Below, piece after piece: positions 34,152 through 46,209 of a DNA stretch of 48,541 bases (the stretch's first letter is position 1; every line of letters begins with the position of its first letter). The DNA lies in contig BFEA01000007.1 in the NCBI GenBank assembly GCA_003427395.1, positions 1,385,752 through 1,434,292 of the forward strand, written 5' to 3'. Made by a program: the position numbers and the translations under genes. Below the pieces are notes generated by a model that worked only from the letters and a program-made list of their open reading frames with translations, did not search any database and was not told where the DNA came from. This stretch comes from Chara braunii. Its lineage: Eukaryota > Streptophyta > Charophyceae > Charales > Characeae.

Positions 34152-36342
34152 TTTTTTAGTTTATGTGTATGTGCATGTGTGTGTGTGTGTGTGCGTGTCT
34201 CTGCTGTCCTGTTGGTTATACACAACTCCACACAAGAGGAAGAAGAAAACAAAAATCAAGCATGACTGTGTCAGACTGTTCCGTTCACCGAATCATCAAG
34301 AGATTGTGTGTGTGTGGAGAGAGAGAAAAAAAAAAAAAAAAAAAAAAAAGAGAAAGAAAAAAAAAAAGAGCGAGGGACAAAGAAAGAGAAAGAGAGAAAG
34401 ACATAGAGAGAGTGACAAAGACAGGAAAAAAGAGAGAGAGAGAGAGAGAAAGGAAAAAAAAAGATAAAGTAGCAGAGAAAGGAAAAAAAAAGATAAAGTA
34501 GCAGAGAAAGAAAAACAAATGAAGAAAGAGGGGAAAAAAAAAAAAAAGTAACTCACCTGTTTTTCGCGTCGACGAAACGCTAGCTATGGCACTCGGAGTT
34601 CAGAAGCTCTTGCTGAGTGAAACAAGAACCGCCACTAATGGCTAGCCGCAGTTGTTTTTGCTGCGTTCGGCTCTACGTGAACCACCCTGCCCTCCCGCCA
34701 ATTCTTCTCTCTGTCCCCCCTCCTACGTGAACGACCCTTGCACTCCGGCCTTGACCCGAATCATTCAGAAATCCTCTCTCCAACACCAACAGCACCAATA
34801 GTACGTGAAAGACTGCTCTACTCATAGATCTATTCACTGAATCACGCTCACCTGCCTCATTCTCGTCACCGCCTGCTTCGTCTACTTCTCCTTCGCCAGC
34901 GCCACCAAGGCACACGGAGCCGAGAAAAACGAATACAGCTTTGTCTTTTTTTTCTTTTTTCTTTTTTCTTTCCTGCTCTCCTTCTCACTCTCCTTCCTTC
35001 TTTCGTTCTCACTGACTACAGTAACGAAAACAGCCTTCGACTGCACAATCCGTATTTCGTATACTTTTTTTTTCTCCACGCACACTAACTTTTATACACA
35101 AATTTGGTCTGAATCGTATCGCACTTCTATGTCTCTCGTAGAGCTGAAAGCACAGAAGTAGGATTCAGTAGGGGCACGACAGTCGACTTGAGAAAAAAAA
35201 AAAAAAAAAAAAAAAAAAAACCAATTGAATTTCAGTCCTTGCCTAAGACCAGTCACATCATACTTCACAACCTCAATCGGGCCTTCATACAATCGTTCGT
35301 TCATCGACATAAAAAGTCGTTCGTTTGTTTATCGACGGAAAAAAAAAAACGAGAAAGAAGGAAAAAAAAACAAAGAAAAAAAAACAAAAAAAAATCAAAC
35401 TTGACTGTTGACAAATAGAGGACCAAATCGAACGACCCGCTTGTCTAAGAACAGGCTTTAGTCGCCGAGAAAACGAGACCCCTTCTCTGGATTTTCGATT
35501 TCGTCCCCCCCCCAAAAAAAACTGGAGTCGACGACTTGTCTCGATTTCGATCCCCCAAAAAAAAAGGCCAGAGTCGACGACTCGTCGATGATCAAATCGA
35601 CTGCCCACCTAGCCAAAAAAAAAAACACAGTCGATTCGTCGACAAGCAAATTGACTAGCTGCTTGCTTTCGACGCAAAAAAAAAAGTTTAACCTACCTAC
35701 CCTTTATCCCCCCCCCCAAAAAGCCCAGAGTCGAGACTTGTCGATGACCAAACTTGAACGTGAACGTGAATCGGTTCTCTGAGGTGACGTTCGCGTTTGA
35801 ATGTTCGTTTCGTGGAACAAAACGAACGAAAATAAATTTAAATTTTATTTTAATTTATTTTTTTGTCGACGACTCGTCTCGATTTTTTTTTCGATTTCGA
35901 CCCCCCTAAAAAAAAAGCCAGAGTCGAGTGCTCGTCGACGATCAAATCGACAACCCGCCTAGCAAAAATAAAGGCCAAAATCGACTCGTCGACAAATAAA
36001 TGGACGAACCGCTTGCTTTCGACGACATAAAAAAAACTAAACTTACGTACCCCTTACCCCCCCCCCAAAAGCCAGTGTCGAGACTCGTCGACGACCAAAA
36101 TGAACATAAAGGTGAACGAGTTCCCTGAAGTGACGTTCATGCTTGAAATGAAAAAAAAAAAAAAAGATAAAAAAAAAAGATAAAAATAAAAAAATAAATA
36201 AAATTTTAAAAAATATAAAAATAAGAAAAGGAAAGACCTTAAAAAAGATACGAGTAAGAAAAGGAAAGACCTTAAACCACCAGTACCTCTGAGCCTGTTT
36301 TTGCCGACCCTGATTTTCACTGCGCTCCGAGTTTTGCCGAGC
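33525..36342 (-). mobile_element. Right arm of the 2.8-kb long inverted repeat
   Basis: Reverse complement of 6596-9385. Carries the two foldback palindromes (33525-33640, 33800-33945), the purine-rich microsatellite (34310-34550), the 34560-35170 block and the inverted TCGACGA-rich tandem units (35500-36150). Relative to the left arm it lacks about 25 bp near 34010 and differs in homopolymer lengths. Its outer end lies 35 bp from the assembly gap. Confidence 0.85.
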
Positions 36343-36376
36343 TTGGGACCCACTCCATTTCTTTATGGTACTCTCA

Positions 36377-36915
36377 NNNNNNNNNNNNNNNNNNNNNNNN
36401 NNNNNNNNNNNNNNNNNNNNNNNNNNNNNNNNNNNNNNNNNNNNNNNNNNNNNNNNNNNNNNNNNNNNNNNNNNNNNNNNNNNNNNNNNNNNNNNNNNNN
36501 NNNNNNNNNNNNNNNNNNNNNNNNNNNNNNNNNNNNNNNNNNNNNNNNNNNNNNNNNNNNNNNNNNNNNNNNNNNNNNNNNNNNNNNNNNNNNNNNNNNN
36601 NNNNNNNNNNNNNNNNNNNNNNNNNNNNNNNNNNNNNNNNNNNNNNNNNNNNNNNNNNNNNNNNNNNNNNNNNNNNNNNNNNNNNNNNNNNNNNNNNNNN
36701 NNNNNNNNNNNNNNNNNNNNNNNNNNNNNNNNNNNNNNNNNNNNNNNNNNNNNNNNNNNNNNNNNNNNNNNNNNNNNNNNNNNNNNNNNNNNNNNNNNNN
36801 NNNNNNNNNNNNNNNNNNNNNNNNNNNNNNNNNNNNNNNNNNNNNNNNNNNNNNNNNNNNNNNNNNNNNNNNNNNNNNNNNNNNNNNNNNNNNNNNNNNN
36901 NNNNNNNNNNNNNNN
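36377..36915. other. Assembly gap (539 N)
   Basis: Run of N. Open frames that span it are meaningless. Confidence 1.
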
Positions 36916-37635
36916 GACATCATTGCAGTACAAAGGCCTTTTTTTTTCATTTTTCTTACGTGCACGACAAAAGAAAACTACGATTTTTGGGACATCGCCG
37001 ACCGCGTGTGCGAACCCCCGAAACTTCGGATACTGGCGAGGACAACGTAATTTCCCAACATTGGCGGAGGTACTGGTGGTTTAAGCCGCCCCGCCCCCCC
37101 CCAAAAAAAAAAAAAAAAAAAAAAAAATTAAGGCCAAAAAAAAAAAGATAAACAATGACGAAAAAAAAAAGGGGGAAAACAAATTAAAAGAATTATTTAC
37201 AAAAAAAGAAAGAACTCGAAGTGGTGCTGTAAAACGAAACGTCACAAACGACGGCCAATTTGTTTCATGAACAAATCGAACGACCAAAATCATTATAAAA
37301 AAAATAATAAAAAAATGAAAAAGTCCCCCAATCCATAAAAAACCCTCCTACAACCCCCCAAAAAACACTCAACCCTCCACCTGAAAAGGAAATGTGGTCG
37401 CCGCCCATCATAAGCCTGATGAACCGACCAATTTGCCCAAAGCGTGCGACGACCACCAGCACTACCGGTCTGCCTCCTAACCGCGACCTTACCCTTCTCC
37501 CCCCCCTCTAAAGCACAAAAACACCCCCCCGAAGCTCATTTCAAGTCCACGATATTTCCCAAACAGGAAAGAAAACCTTGCAACCCAGGTAAGCACAGCC
37601 TCTGGCTGTGAACAGGCCCCAGCTAACTCAAAATT
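36916..37635. other. No gene recognised; low-complexity DNA
   Basis: Contains a plus-strand copy of GGAGGTACTGGTGGTTTAAG (37066-37085), then C and A homopolymers (37090-37200) and A- and C-rich DNA. No coding support. Confidence 0.5.
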
Positions 37636-37649
37636 ATTTCATGGCGTTC

Positions 37650-37722
37650 ACCTAGGTTCGAACTTGGGTCCATATGTTACCAGTCCATCCGTGTGCCGAG
37701 TGAGCTAAGCCCATTTGGACCA
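37650..37722 (-). mobile_element. tRNA-derived SINE head
   Basis: On the minus strand TAGCTCACTCGGCA (37694-37707) is an A box/D arm, and AAGTTCGAACC (37655-37665) is a near-perfect B box/T arm at tRNA spacing. The anticodon-arm region GGATGGACTGGTAACAT folds poorly, so it is a tRNA-derived element and not a tRNA gene. The body would extend to lower coordinates (about 37570-37650). Upstream, at 37749-37785, lies a module shared with 46219-46253. Confidence 0.65.
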
Positions 37723-37739
37723 TGACCCAAAACGTTAGT

Positions 37740-38100
37740 AATGAAGCAGGGCCTCGTTCGACACCACTACAAAACCCTTACATGTAAGGTTTTCATCGTT
37801 CCACCCCTCCCTTATCCCGAAGAAAAAGAAGTCGAACTTGTTTTCACATTCGCGGCCGGAAGGGCTGGCCCTACAAAAGTAAGGATTCCCCAGCCAAAAC
37901 AGACCTTGATGTAAGGAGGCCCGTGGAGGTGACTTGAAAGTAGGGGGTGGCACCCTTACATCTGCGAAAGAACCATTTTTATTTTTGATTTTTTCAGGTG
38001 TGTCTTTCGGCTACTTAGAAGGCAAACGGAAGCACCTGAAATGTAAGTGCCCCTAAGTGTAGGGTTTTCGTAAGTGGTTGTGGAACGAAAAATGAGGTAA
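37740..38100. repeat. Inverted pair of a TAGGGTTTT...AACGA module
   Basis: At 37752-37781 (minus) GGGTTTTGTAGTGGTGTCGA is followed by ACGAGG. At about 38058-38098 (plus) a diverged copy GGGTTTTCGTAAGTGGTTG runs on to GAACGA. Between them TGTAAG/CTTACA motifs recur several times. Possibly a small foldback element; ends not defined. Confidence 0.45.
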
Positions 38101-38116
38101 GGAAAAATTAATAACC

Positions 38117-38143
38117 TTTTTTTTTTTTTTTTTTTTTTTTTTT
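38117..38143 (-). other. LINE poly(A) tail (as T27 on plus strand)
   Basis: 27 consecutive T on the plus strand, ~200 bp beyond the ORF2 stop in the element's direction. Marks the 3' end of the LINE. Confidence 0.85.
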
Positions 38144-38347
38144 CCCTCAAAACCTTGGCTCTTTTCTATTTGTGGGGAGCAGCACCAGCTGGGAAACGGG
38201 CCCAGCGTCCCTCATACACATAGAAACAGAAACACAAAGAGAGTCTTTGGGGCCGGGTTCCCCGTGATCTACCCGGTGTATCTGGAGAGACCTTCCAGTA
38301 TAGGAAAGCTTCGATGTTTCCACGACCACCTCCCCCTTCCCTCTCAA

Positions 38348-41300
38348 CTATGAGCTGCCAGCTGTGGAGGATGAAGAACTGGGATTGGGCAGGTGGCCCC
38401 ATAATGACTCTGCGTAAAATATCTTATTCCCTACGGATAATCCCGCCCACTTGAAAGGACTAAACCATTTCCGTTCGAAGAGTTCCTTCGCTATATCTAC
38501 CGGAGCACATTGACGCTTGGTCTTGGACCAATCTGCTGTAATCTCCAATCTTAATGATCCTCTAAACTCGGCTAATATGGATGTGAGGGAAGGTTTGGAG
38601 TTAAGAAAACTTTTGTCCCGTCTAACTATCCATAAAGCCCAGAAGGCTCTTCTTCTGAAGATCTGTGCCACCTTGTCCGCCTGTTGATTTCTGAGAGAAT
38701 TAGGAACTCTGTTCGTGAGCACAAAGTCTTGGTTCCAAAAGTCTGTAACTGAGTAACTTTCCTTCCAGAGGGAATTGAGAAATTCCCAGAAACCTCTCGC
38801 AATGACACACTCCCACCACAGATGTAGCCAGTCCTCCAGGGACGGGTGGGAACAGGCTTTGCATATTGTTGAGATTTTCATTCCCCTCTCTGAGCACCAG
38901 AGGGCGGTGGGGACGCAGGAGTGAAGATGAAGCCATTGGAGTCCCCCGACTTTTGTTTCCTGTGAAGAGAGAATCAATTGAATAAAGAAAAGAACCCAAG
39001 AAGAAGAAATAAGATTTAGCTTAAGTGATGCCATTCTATGTTGCCAGTTAACCGTCAGGCCAGCTTGGACAATGTGGACTTGTGACTGAATGCTATATCC
39101 TATTTTGCCAGTATAATAGGTTATCGGTACTTTCTGAACTTCTTTACCTGGAGCAGAAATCTTCCAACCTATTCTATTAATATCAATTTTCCAGTCCTGG
39201 TAACTGTTGAACAAGGTTGAGATCCTAAAGAATTCGTATGAGTCTTGCTGTACTGTTATTTCTTGCATGCCATCCAAACAGGAGGGCGTTGATGGTTTAA
39301 CTTGATGGAGGACTGATTCCCTCTGTAACTATTCTGAGGCCTCCACTGAACCATCAGAGTTGACATTTTCCACTCTGAAGAGAGGAGCATCGGTGGGTGA
39401 GTCCTTGAACCATCGTTGTACCTTGTAAGTCGTTGACAGGTGAGACAAGACCGTGATCCACTTTGCGGGGATTGCTACGATTAATGTTGCCAGGTGTGTG
39501 TCCACTTGACGCAGGCCTGTCAACTTTTGTCTGAGTTGAGATGCATCCTTCCAATCCTTCCTGTCCGTGTCCCAGATGTGACGTACCAGCCAGATGTCAC
39601 GCTGCATCCATTTCCTGCCGAAATTTCTGGGGCCCTTTGCCACAGAGAACTGAGATCCTAATTGATTAGTAATCATGTTACTTTCAAATAGACAGGAGTT
39701 GAGAATTTCCTCTGTGGAGGAGGGTTCCTCCAGAGCTTGGGGGAGCAATTTCCCCCAGGCCCTAAGAATTCCTTCCCAAGTTTTCGTCGAGGGGCGGGCT
39801 GTGAAGGGCTTCATTAGTAGGGCTTGCCATATCGCTTCAGGGTCCGACAGTTCCCACCGATCAGCTAAAGAGTGTTGGGCGAGAATGATCCATGGCTGCT
39901 TTTCTTTGGCGGTCAGAGCTCTAACTGGCCATTTCGCCAGTAGTGCCCTATTTTGGGCTTCGGGGTCTAAAATCCCCAACCCTCCTGACTTATTTTTCTC
40001 TGTTATTTTCGACCAGCTAACTTTAGACAGAACTGATTGGGCCTCCGAGTCTCCTTTCCACAGAAAAAGGGAAAGGAACCTTCTAATATGCGTAGCCGTA
40101 TTTGGTGGTAGCGATTATATGGATAAAATAAACCATAGCTTTGAAGAAATAAATGTATTTATTACCATTGCTCTACCAAATAGCGACAGGAACCTTGTTT
40201 TAGACCAGCTCGAGCATGTGTCTCTGATGTTATTTTCTATTATAGAGTTTTGTACAGCGTTGGAGTCACCAAAAGAAACCTGAACCCCCAAGTATCTCTC
40301 TGCAACCGCTTGGGGTTTGACTGTTATACCCAGATTCAAGGCCAAGGGTTCTCCATTGGGAGTGAGGGCTACCGATTTTTGCCAACTAACTCTCATTTCG
40401 GATGCCATTTTGTAGGCAGATATGCATTGTTCAAGGGCCGACAATGATGAAACTGAGTTTTCCGAGATGGCTGAGAAGTCGTCTGCTAGCGCGGAGACTT
40501 TGATAGAATAAGAAGGGGAGACCTGTAAGCCCTCGTAGTCTGGGTGGTGTCTCAACATGTTCAGAATAATTTCCAACTGGATCACAAAAAGGGATGGAGC
40601 CAGGGGGCAGCCCTGTCGCAGGGATCTAGTGACCTTAAAGGGGGAAGAAGGGGAGCCGTTCACTAAGACTCTACCTATCGATGCTCAGTAAAGAGTTCTT
40701 ACGAAAGATCGAAATTTAAGTCCTACTCCTACCCTTTCTAATATTGCCTGTAAGAAGTTCCAGTTGACTCTGTCATAGGCTTTCTGAAAGTCTATCAGGA
40801 TGACCGTTTTGTTCAGGTTGTGTTGATTAATCCAATCAATGGACTGCGATATCGACGTAACGTTATCCAAGACTTGCCTCCCTGGTACAAAACCAGATTG
40901 GTCCGATTGCACTAGTATGTTTAGCATGGGCTTTATACGGAGTGCTAGGGTTTTAGCAAGAATTTTACCATGGACATTGAGTAAAGAGATAGGTCTATAG
41001 TTGCGAACATCCGTTCTGTCACCCTTCTTGTATAGAAGGGTAATAATCCCTTCCGTAGCGCTAGGGCCAATGGGGTTACCTGTCAGGATCTGATTGAATA
41101 CCCTGAGGATGTCGGGAGCAAGAAGAGACCAAAAACGAAGGTATAATTCTACCGAGAGTCCGTCTGGGCCTGGGCATTTGCCCTTGGCCATACTGTTTAG
41201 GGTTGCGGTGATTTCCGATAGAGTGATTGGTGATTCTAGTAGGGAGGCTTGTTGATCAGATAGGATTTTGGAAGTAAAACTCCATAGGAAATTTTCCAAC

Positions 41301-42628
41301 TGAGGTGGGATAATGAGAGAATTAGGGGGGTTTTCTTATGTGAGGAGTTGTTGGTAGAAAAGTTTTACATATTCACACAGTTTATTAGAGTCTTTGGCAG
41401 GGGGCATGGATGGGTCATTTGGGTGGTTGAGGGTGGTAATCATGTTACTAGTATTGGAGGAGGGGGCCGCAGAAGAGGTATTAGCATCCAATTTGTCAGT
41501 GCACAACATTTTTTCGATGAGTCTACGTTGTTCCCATAAGTTATGATATTGGATCTGTAGATTTTGCCATTCCTGTAATAATCTCGCTTTTCTCCTTTGT
41601 GTGACTACCTGGGTGAAATATGAATCAGAAGGTTTCTTTTTCAGGTTTTCAATTTTCCTTTTTAGTTGAATTTCTTTGTATTTGCGATTGACTGCTTTCA
41701 AACGGGAGATGAGATTCAATTGATTCGAGACGAGCATTAAACCTTTATCAAACCACGTGCCATCATTCGGAAACAGACATGTGTTACTTCTCCATTTTTC
41801 CCACGTTTTCCAGACCCAGTCCACAATATCGGGGTCTTCTAGCACATGTTGACTTAGCCTGAATAGACCTTTTCCTCTCGTGATGTTTAGTCCGAGATTC
41901 ATTGAGATTGAGACTGGTTTGTGGTCTGAGAGGGGATCGGTGGTTATTTTCGCTTTATTTATGAGTTGCAGTGCAAAATCGTTGATGAGGAAGAAGTCCA
42001 GTCTTCTCATTGTAGGGGGTCCATTTTCAGAAGCAACCGTGGATGACCATGTGAATGATACCTCGTCTGGGTGTAGTATCCTAAATGGATCGAAGAGGCA
42101 AAGATCTATCATAAGATCATTGAGTGCTGCAGATTCACCGAGGTGGGAAAATGGAGTGGTAGAGTCTACATCTGCGTTGGGGACTGTGTTCCAGTCCCCA
42201 CCCACAATGGTATAGTCTGAATTATGAATAAATTGGTTGATAGAATTGAGGAAGTCAGTTTTCCTAGAGTGATCTACCGGAACATAAATTGAGAAGAAAG
42301 TCCAAGATTTGCCATTAAGCTCCAATTTTTCCCAGCACCAGTGACCTTCTGGGTCTGTTCCGGTTTTCTTTATGTTGTCTGTTAATTTCTTATGAACTAG
42401 GATACCAGTGCCTCCCCTTGTTCCCTGGGTAGGGGCCCAGATTTGGGGGCCACTCCACCATTTAGGCATGAAGTTTAGTTTGTCTTCGCATAATTTAGTT
42501 TATTGCAGTAGCATTATTGAGATACGGCATGAGTGAATCCAGCTTTTCACTCTTGCCCTCTTGTGTTTCCCGTTGTTATCCACTAGGTCTCTTACATTCC
42601 AGGATGCCACTGAGAGTCTACTGTCCAT
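38348..42628 (-). pseudogene. LINE ORF2: APE endonuclease, reverse transcriptase, C-terminal zinc finger
   Basis: Frame of 1426 codons starting at ATG 42628. The endonuclease fold is at about residues 5-235: SWNVR near the start, then the QETK-type site where the Glu codon reads TAA, GGDWN (143-147), RRLDFFLIN (about 198-206) and SDHKPV (224-229). Reverse transcriptase follows: PGPDG, NYRPISLLN, SGFVPGRQ, motif A DFQKAYDRV (Asp about 613), RQGCPLAPSLF, and the catalytic pair in LADD (714-717) where most relatives have an aromatic residue before ADD. A C-x2-C-x9-H-x4-C finger (about 1256-1274) matches the zf-RVT type of plant LINEs. Stops lie at 42500-42502, 41336-41338, 40685-40687, 40115-40117 and 39329-39331. 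The frame ends at TAG 38348. The start overlaps the ORF1 end by 11 nt. Confidence 0.87.
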
Positions 42629-44678
42629 TTGCTGCAGCGGACTGCAGCCCCCCTTGGATAAGCTCTTGCCGTGTTCCCTTCACCCCTTGTGATAGGCTCG
42701 GTACATCCCATGGGAGTTTCGTGGACTCCGGAATGTATTTGGAAAAGAGGAAGCGCTCCCTTGGAACGAAGTCATCTAATTCAGCAATTACATCTCCCAA
42801 AATGTCGTCTCCCAATGAGGGGTAGAAGTGTTCTTTGGCGTTATTCTTTTTAAACCAAGCGACCGGTGCCCAAAAGAGATCTTTATCCACCACCTGAGGA
42901 TCTGTGCCTGGGGCCTGGGCTGCTTCCAGACACAGGCTGAGGATGTGGTGGGTTTTGTCGAATTGTCCTTTCCTGTAGGTCGAACTGCAAGGCATAGTTG
43001 GGATTGGTCTCACGAAATACCGTTTGTCCAGCAAATTCCGTGCAAAATTCAGAAACTCGTTCGGGTGAGAAAAAGTGTTGGTTGTGGTCGAGGGGAGAAA
43101 CAGATCATTGTTGTCGTTCTGTTGTAGCAGCAAGAGTGTGGTTTGGTTGCTCTGCTTTATGATCAGTGGGGTTAGGACATACAGTGTGGTCTGCTGGGCT
43201 ATTGGGTTCACCGGGCCCAACAATTGCGGGAGCTGTGGATGTTGTACCACCTGCGCCACCGTGTCCATCAACTCATCCTCAGTGCGAGGTTTCTTTTGTG
43301 GTTTTGCAGGTGGTTGGGGTGTGACTTCATTCTGTTCTTTGGCAGTGCCTTCAGTGCCCCTGGTGGAGGAGGACGACCTCGTACCCAGCGCAGGATCCCG
43401 TGACGAGGGTCCTGCTTGGTCTGGGGATTGCAAGCCGTCTTCTCCTGCAGCCGTGATCGCAAGTAGTCCCCTGTTTCCCTGAGGTGCCAGTGAGTGACTT
43501 CCGTAACCCAGTGGAATCTGCATTCCGCCTTGTTCTGTGTACTGTCCCGCCGGATGCCCATGCTGAGTGGGTTGAGCTGGGCGCCATTTGAATTTGTTGC
43601 CTGTTAGCGGTTTGGCGTCTTGGTTTGGCCCTGGGGGTGTGCTTCCCCAGCCTGAGAAGGACTGCGAGGCCCCCGTTGGAACTGTCGTTCCTTGACCTCA
43701 CTGGGAACCTTTCTTGCGTGGTACTTGTTGTTGGCTGGCCCCCTTTGAGGCTGTTTGCTACTCCCAGTTGTTACGCCAGATTGAAGAAGCATGCTAGTGA
43801 GAGTTAAAGCCTTGGCGTTCATATGAAGATTTTTTCCTTGCGAAGTTCCCTTTATCTGATTTGCATTCCTTGTTGGTGTGACCATACCTATAGCAGTAAT
43901 CGCAGTAGGGGCAGTCTTCTTGCTTGTGGCCGTACCTGTTGCAGTTTGTGCACCACGGGGTATTCAAATTCACTAGGTCCGCCATTAAGAAAGCAAATTC
44001 ATCCCAGACCTTCAGGCATGGTCTGAAACGCTCCTCGGCGCTTGGGTGGAGCTAGTACTTAAGGTTGCCTAGCTTTGGGTCCTCCGGGTCAGCTATCGGA
44101 GGGAACTCACTCACGATTTTCCCCATTGCTGCTTCCAATCCAGTTCGAATGTAGACTGAAGCAGCGATAGGGAAACGCATTGCCATGACCCAGTAGTTGT
44201 TCCTCTTATCCTCATCTCTCTTCTTTTCCCACTCTGTGCGGGGCAACCACTTACGAAAGAAGACAAAGTTTCATTTATTGCCTTCTTTGAACTTCATCTC
44301 CTTTTTGGTGTTCAGGAGCCAATCCACAACCTTCAAGTTCCTTGCAACATAAGTGATTTGACCTTTACCCTCCATGTGTATCGTTCCTCTTTCAGAGACG
44401 AGTTCTTCCTCTGTCATAACAGACTCTTCCAGGTACCGCACTAGATCAATTTTTTTCTCGTTTGACCAGTCCTTCGTTTCTCCCTGAAAAACCACCGACA
44501 CAGTCATTTGTTTGAGAAATTCATTTTGTGTTTTTTGGAATCTCTCATCTGGTCTTATTTCGATACAATCATCATCTTCATTGATCGTTGTTTTCACATA
44601 CTCCGACACATCTTGAGAGACGTGATCAATGAACCAGCCTTTCATGATCTCCGTGATCTTGAGGTTCGAGCTATCCAT
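42618..44678 (-). pseudogene. LINE ORF1: gag-like RNA-binding protein with two CCHC knuckles
   Basis: One frame of 686 codons from ATG 44678 to TAG 42618. ORF1 proteins bind the element's RNA. The N-terminal part (residues 1-230) is charged and typical of plant LINE ORF1. Two CCHC knuckles follow closely: CTNCNRYGHKQEDC (about 243-256) and CDYCYRYGHTNKEC (about 259-272). The middle is Gln/Pro/Ser-rich. The C-terminal part (about 500-686) is hydrophobic/acidic, of unknown fold. Five stops interrupt it: 44271-44273, 44052-44054, 43794-43796, 43758-43760 and 43698-43700. The reading continues sensibly across each, so decay was by substitution. Confidence 0.8.
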
Positions 44679-44694
44679 CCTACTTATTCAGTGC

Positions 44695-44830
44695 ACCGAG
44701 TTTGCTTTTCTTTCTTCCCCCTTGGGATGGTGAAGTACAGAGAAAGTGACAAAACTCTTATTCGAGAGAGGGACCGTCTCTATTTGCCTTTCTCCCCTCG
44801 TGGGATGGTGAGGTACAATAAGGAAGAATA
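44695..44830 (-). promoter_or_regulatory. LINE 5' leader with two ~80-bp repeats
   Basis: Two similar units (plus-strand TTTGCYTTTC at 44701 and 44783, each leading to GGGATGGTGARGTAC). Repeated 5' monomers often act as internal promoters in LINEs; that role is inference here. Confidence 0.5.
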
Positions 44831-46190
44831 AGCTTTTCACTCGTATAAGTTATGTTGTTGGGAGTGTGTCTAAGACCCAACGCGTGGCGCTAGTAGGACA
44901 AGGTCGCGTGCCGGTCCGTCCGCGAGGTTTAAGGTTGAATCGACAACCACGAAGTGAGACGAGGAGCTCAGGATATCTGGATAAAAAGGTCCAAAGTATA
45001 TATGCGATGTTTTCTTCCGGAGGGGAGGGCGGGGCCTATGGACAATGATTGCGGGAGGTGTCAGATACCCTATTTAACGGACTACCAGGCGAATGATTAC
45101 ACGGACAGGACAAGAAATCGAGCTATTCGATTTTAGTGCATCTTCGTGTAGTGCGTACGCCTCCGGGAACGGAGGGGGAAAAACTACGCGGAGGCGGCGT
45201 GGTCGGAACAGGCCCGAAAATTCCACATTACCTGATTAATAATGGGGAGGGGGGCAGAAATGGTCCTTGGGGTGAGGGCTGGGATTTCCGACGGGTGAGA
45301 GTGGGGGGTGTCGTATGGGTAGATTGCTATTACACATATAAAACAGAAGCTGCCTGACAATTCGGGGAGGGCTGTGGACCTAGCGTGGGAGTGTATGGGA
45401 GTATGTTATTCTTAGGGTTAGGGCGGGGGGAATGGGACGTCCGGACGTATAGAAGGTAGAATCAAAGATTGAGTGAATGTAGACTGGATGTGGTCCCCGA
45501 CGGTAGGTAATACTGGAGAAAAGAAGAAAAAAAAGGGGGGACTTTGCTATTACACGAAAAAAGACAAAAAGGGAATAAAAACCTAATTGAGGGAAGGCGG
45601 CGGTGGACAATATGGAGTTGAGTTGTAAAATGCTGTATATGGAAAGTTAGGGGGGTAGGACACTGTTTGAGTGAATGTGGCCGAGGGTAGGGATAAAGTT
45701 AGGGAACGGTGAGAAAGAGAAGTTAGGGTCTTCGGCGAGACTCTCTTCCCACAGTCGGAAGTTGCCAAAGAGTCGATCTCACCCCTGGTATTGCCCTTGG
45801 CCGACTGACGCTCCAATTGCTTCCGCCACTGAAGAGGAGAGGACTGTATCTCGAAAAGCCTCTGAATCTCCGGCGAGATGAATGTACCGAGAGAACTGTG
45901 TACGATGCTGAAAGAAAGCTGAGTGGACAACTGTAGCGGAACGCCCACCTGAGGCGCTACGCTGGTAATTCTGGTTACTCTTGTTGGTGAGTCTCGTGGT
46001 TGGGGGGAGGTGGTTTCCACAAAGATGAAGTTACCATCGCGGTTAGTTCACGCGATGGGGTTAACTTCTCCTCATTACCTTCTGCCCTCTAGGTAGAAGG
46101 TAGGATAGCTATGGTAGCTAGGCGTACAAGAGCAAGCCGGCGCGCCGCTGAGGTCGCGTGCCTGTCCGTCCCCCTTTTTTAATTAATCAC
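44831..46190. other. No gene recognised; short direct repeat near both ends
   Basis: GGTCGCGTGCC(G/T)GTCCGTCC occurs at about 44900 and 46151. A 145-aa minus-strand frame (45583-46020) is Ser/Thr/Pro-rich with no recognised domain and is left uncalled. Confidence 0.4.
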
Positions 46191-46209
46191 TTTTTTGCCT
46201 TAAGGGCAC

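Larger units (their letters stand above)
38117..44830 (-). mobile_element. L1-type LINE, near full length, inactivated by stop codons
   Basis: Minus-strand order: repeated 5' leader (about 44830-44695), ORF1 (44678-42618), ORF2 (42628-38348), ~200-bp 3' UTR, poly(A) seen as T27 at 38117-38143. Such elements copy themselves by endonuclease nicking and reverse transcription at the target. Both ORFs stay in one frame throughout, with 5 in-frame stops each and no frameshift detected. A target-site duplication could not be identified with confidence. The 5' end is an estimate. Confidence 0.88.

Noticed and set aside
36043-37084. Long open frames of 200-296 codons
   Set aside because: They consist mostly of translated N from the assembly gap.
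38105-45245. Target-site duplication of the LINE (ATTAATAA near 38109 and near 45236)
   Set aside because: Only eight AT-rich bases match, and the distal copy is about 400 bp beyond the estimated 5' end.
44897-46172. LTR pair suggested by GGTCGCGTGCC-type direct repeats
   Set aside because: The match is about 20 bp, with no TG/CA ends, primer-binding site or coding content between.
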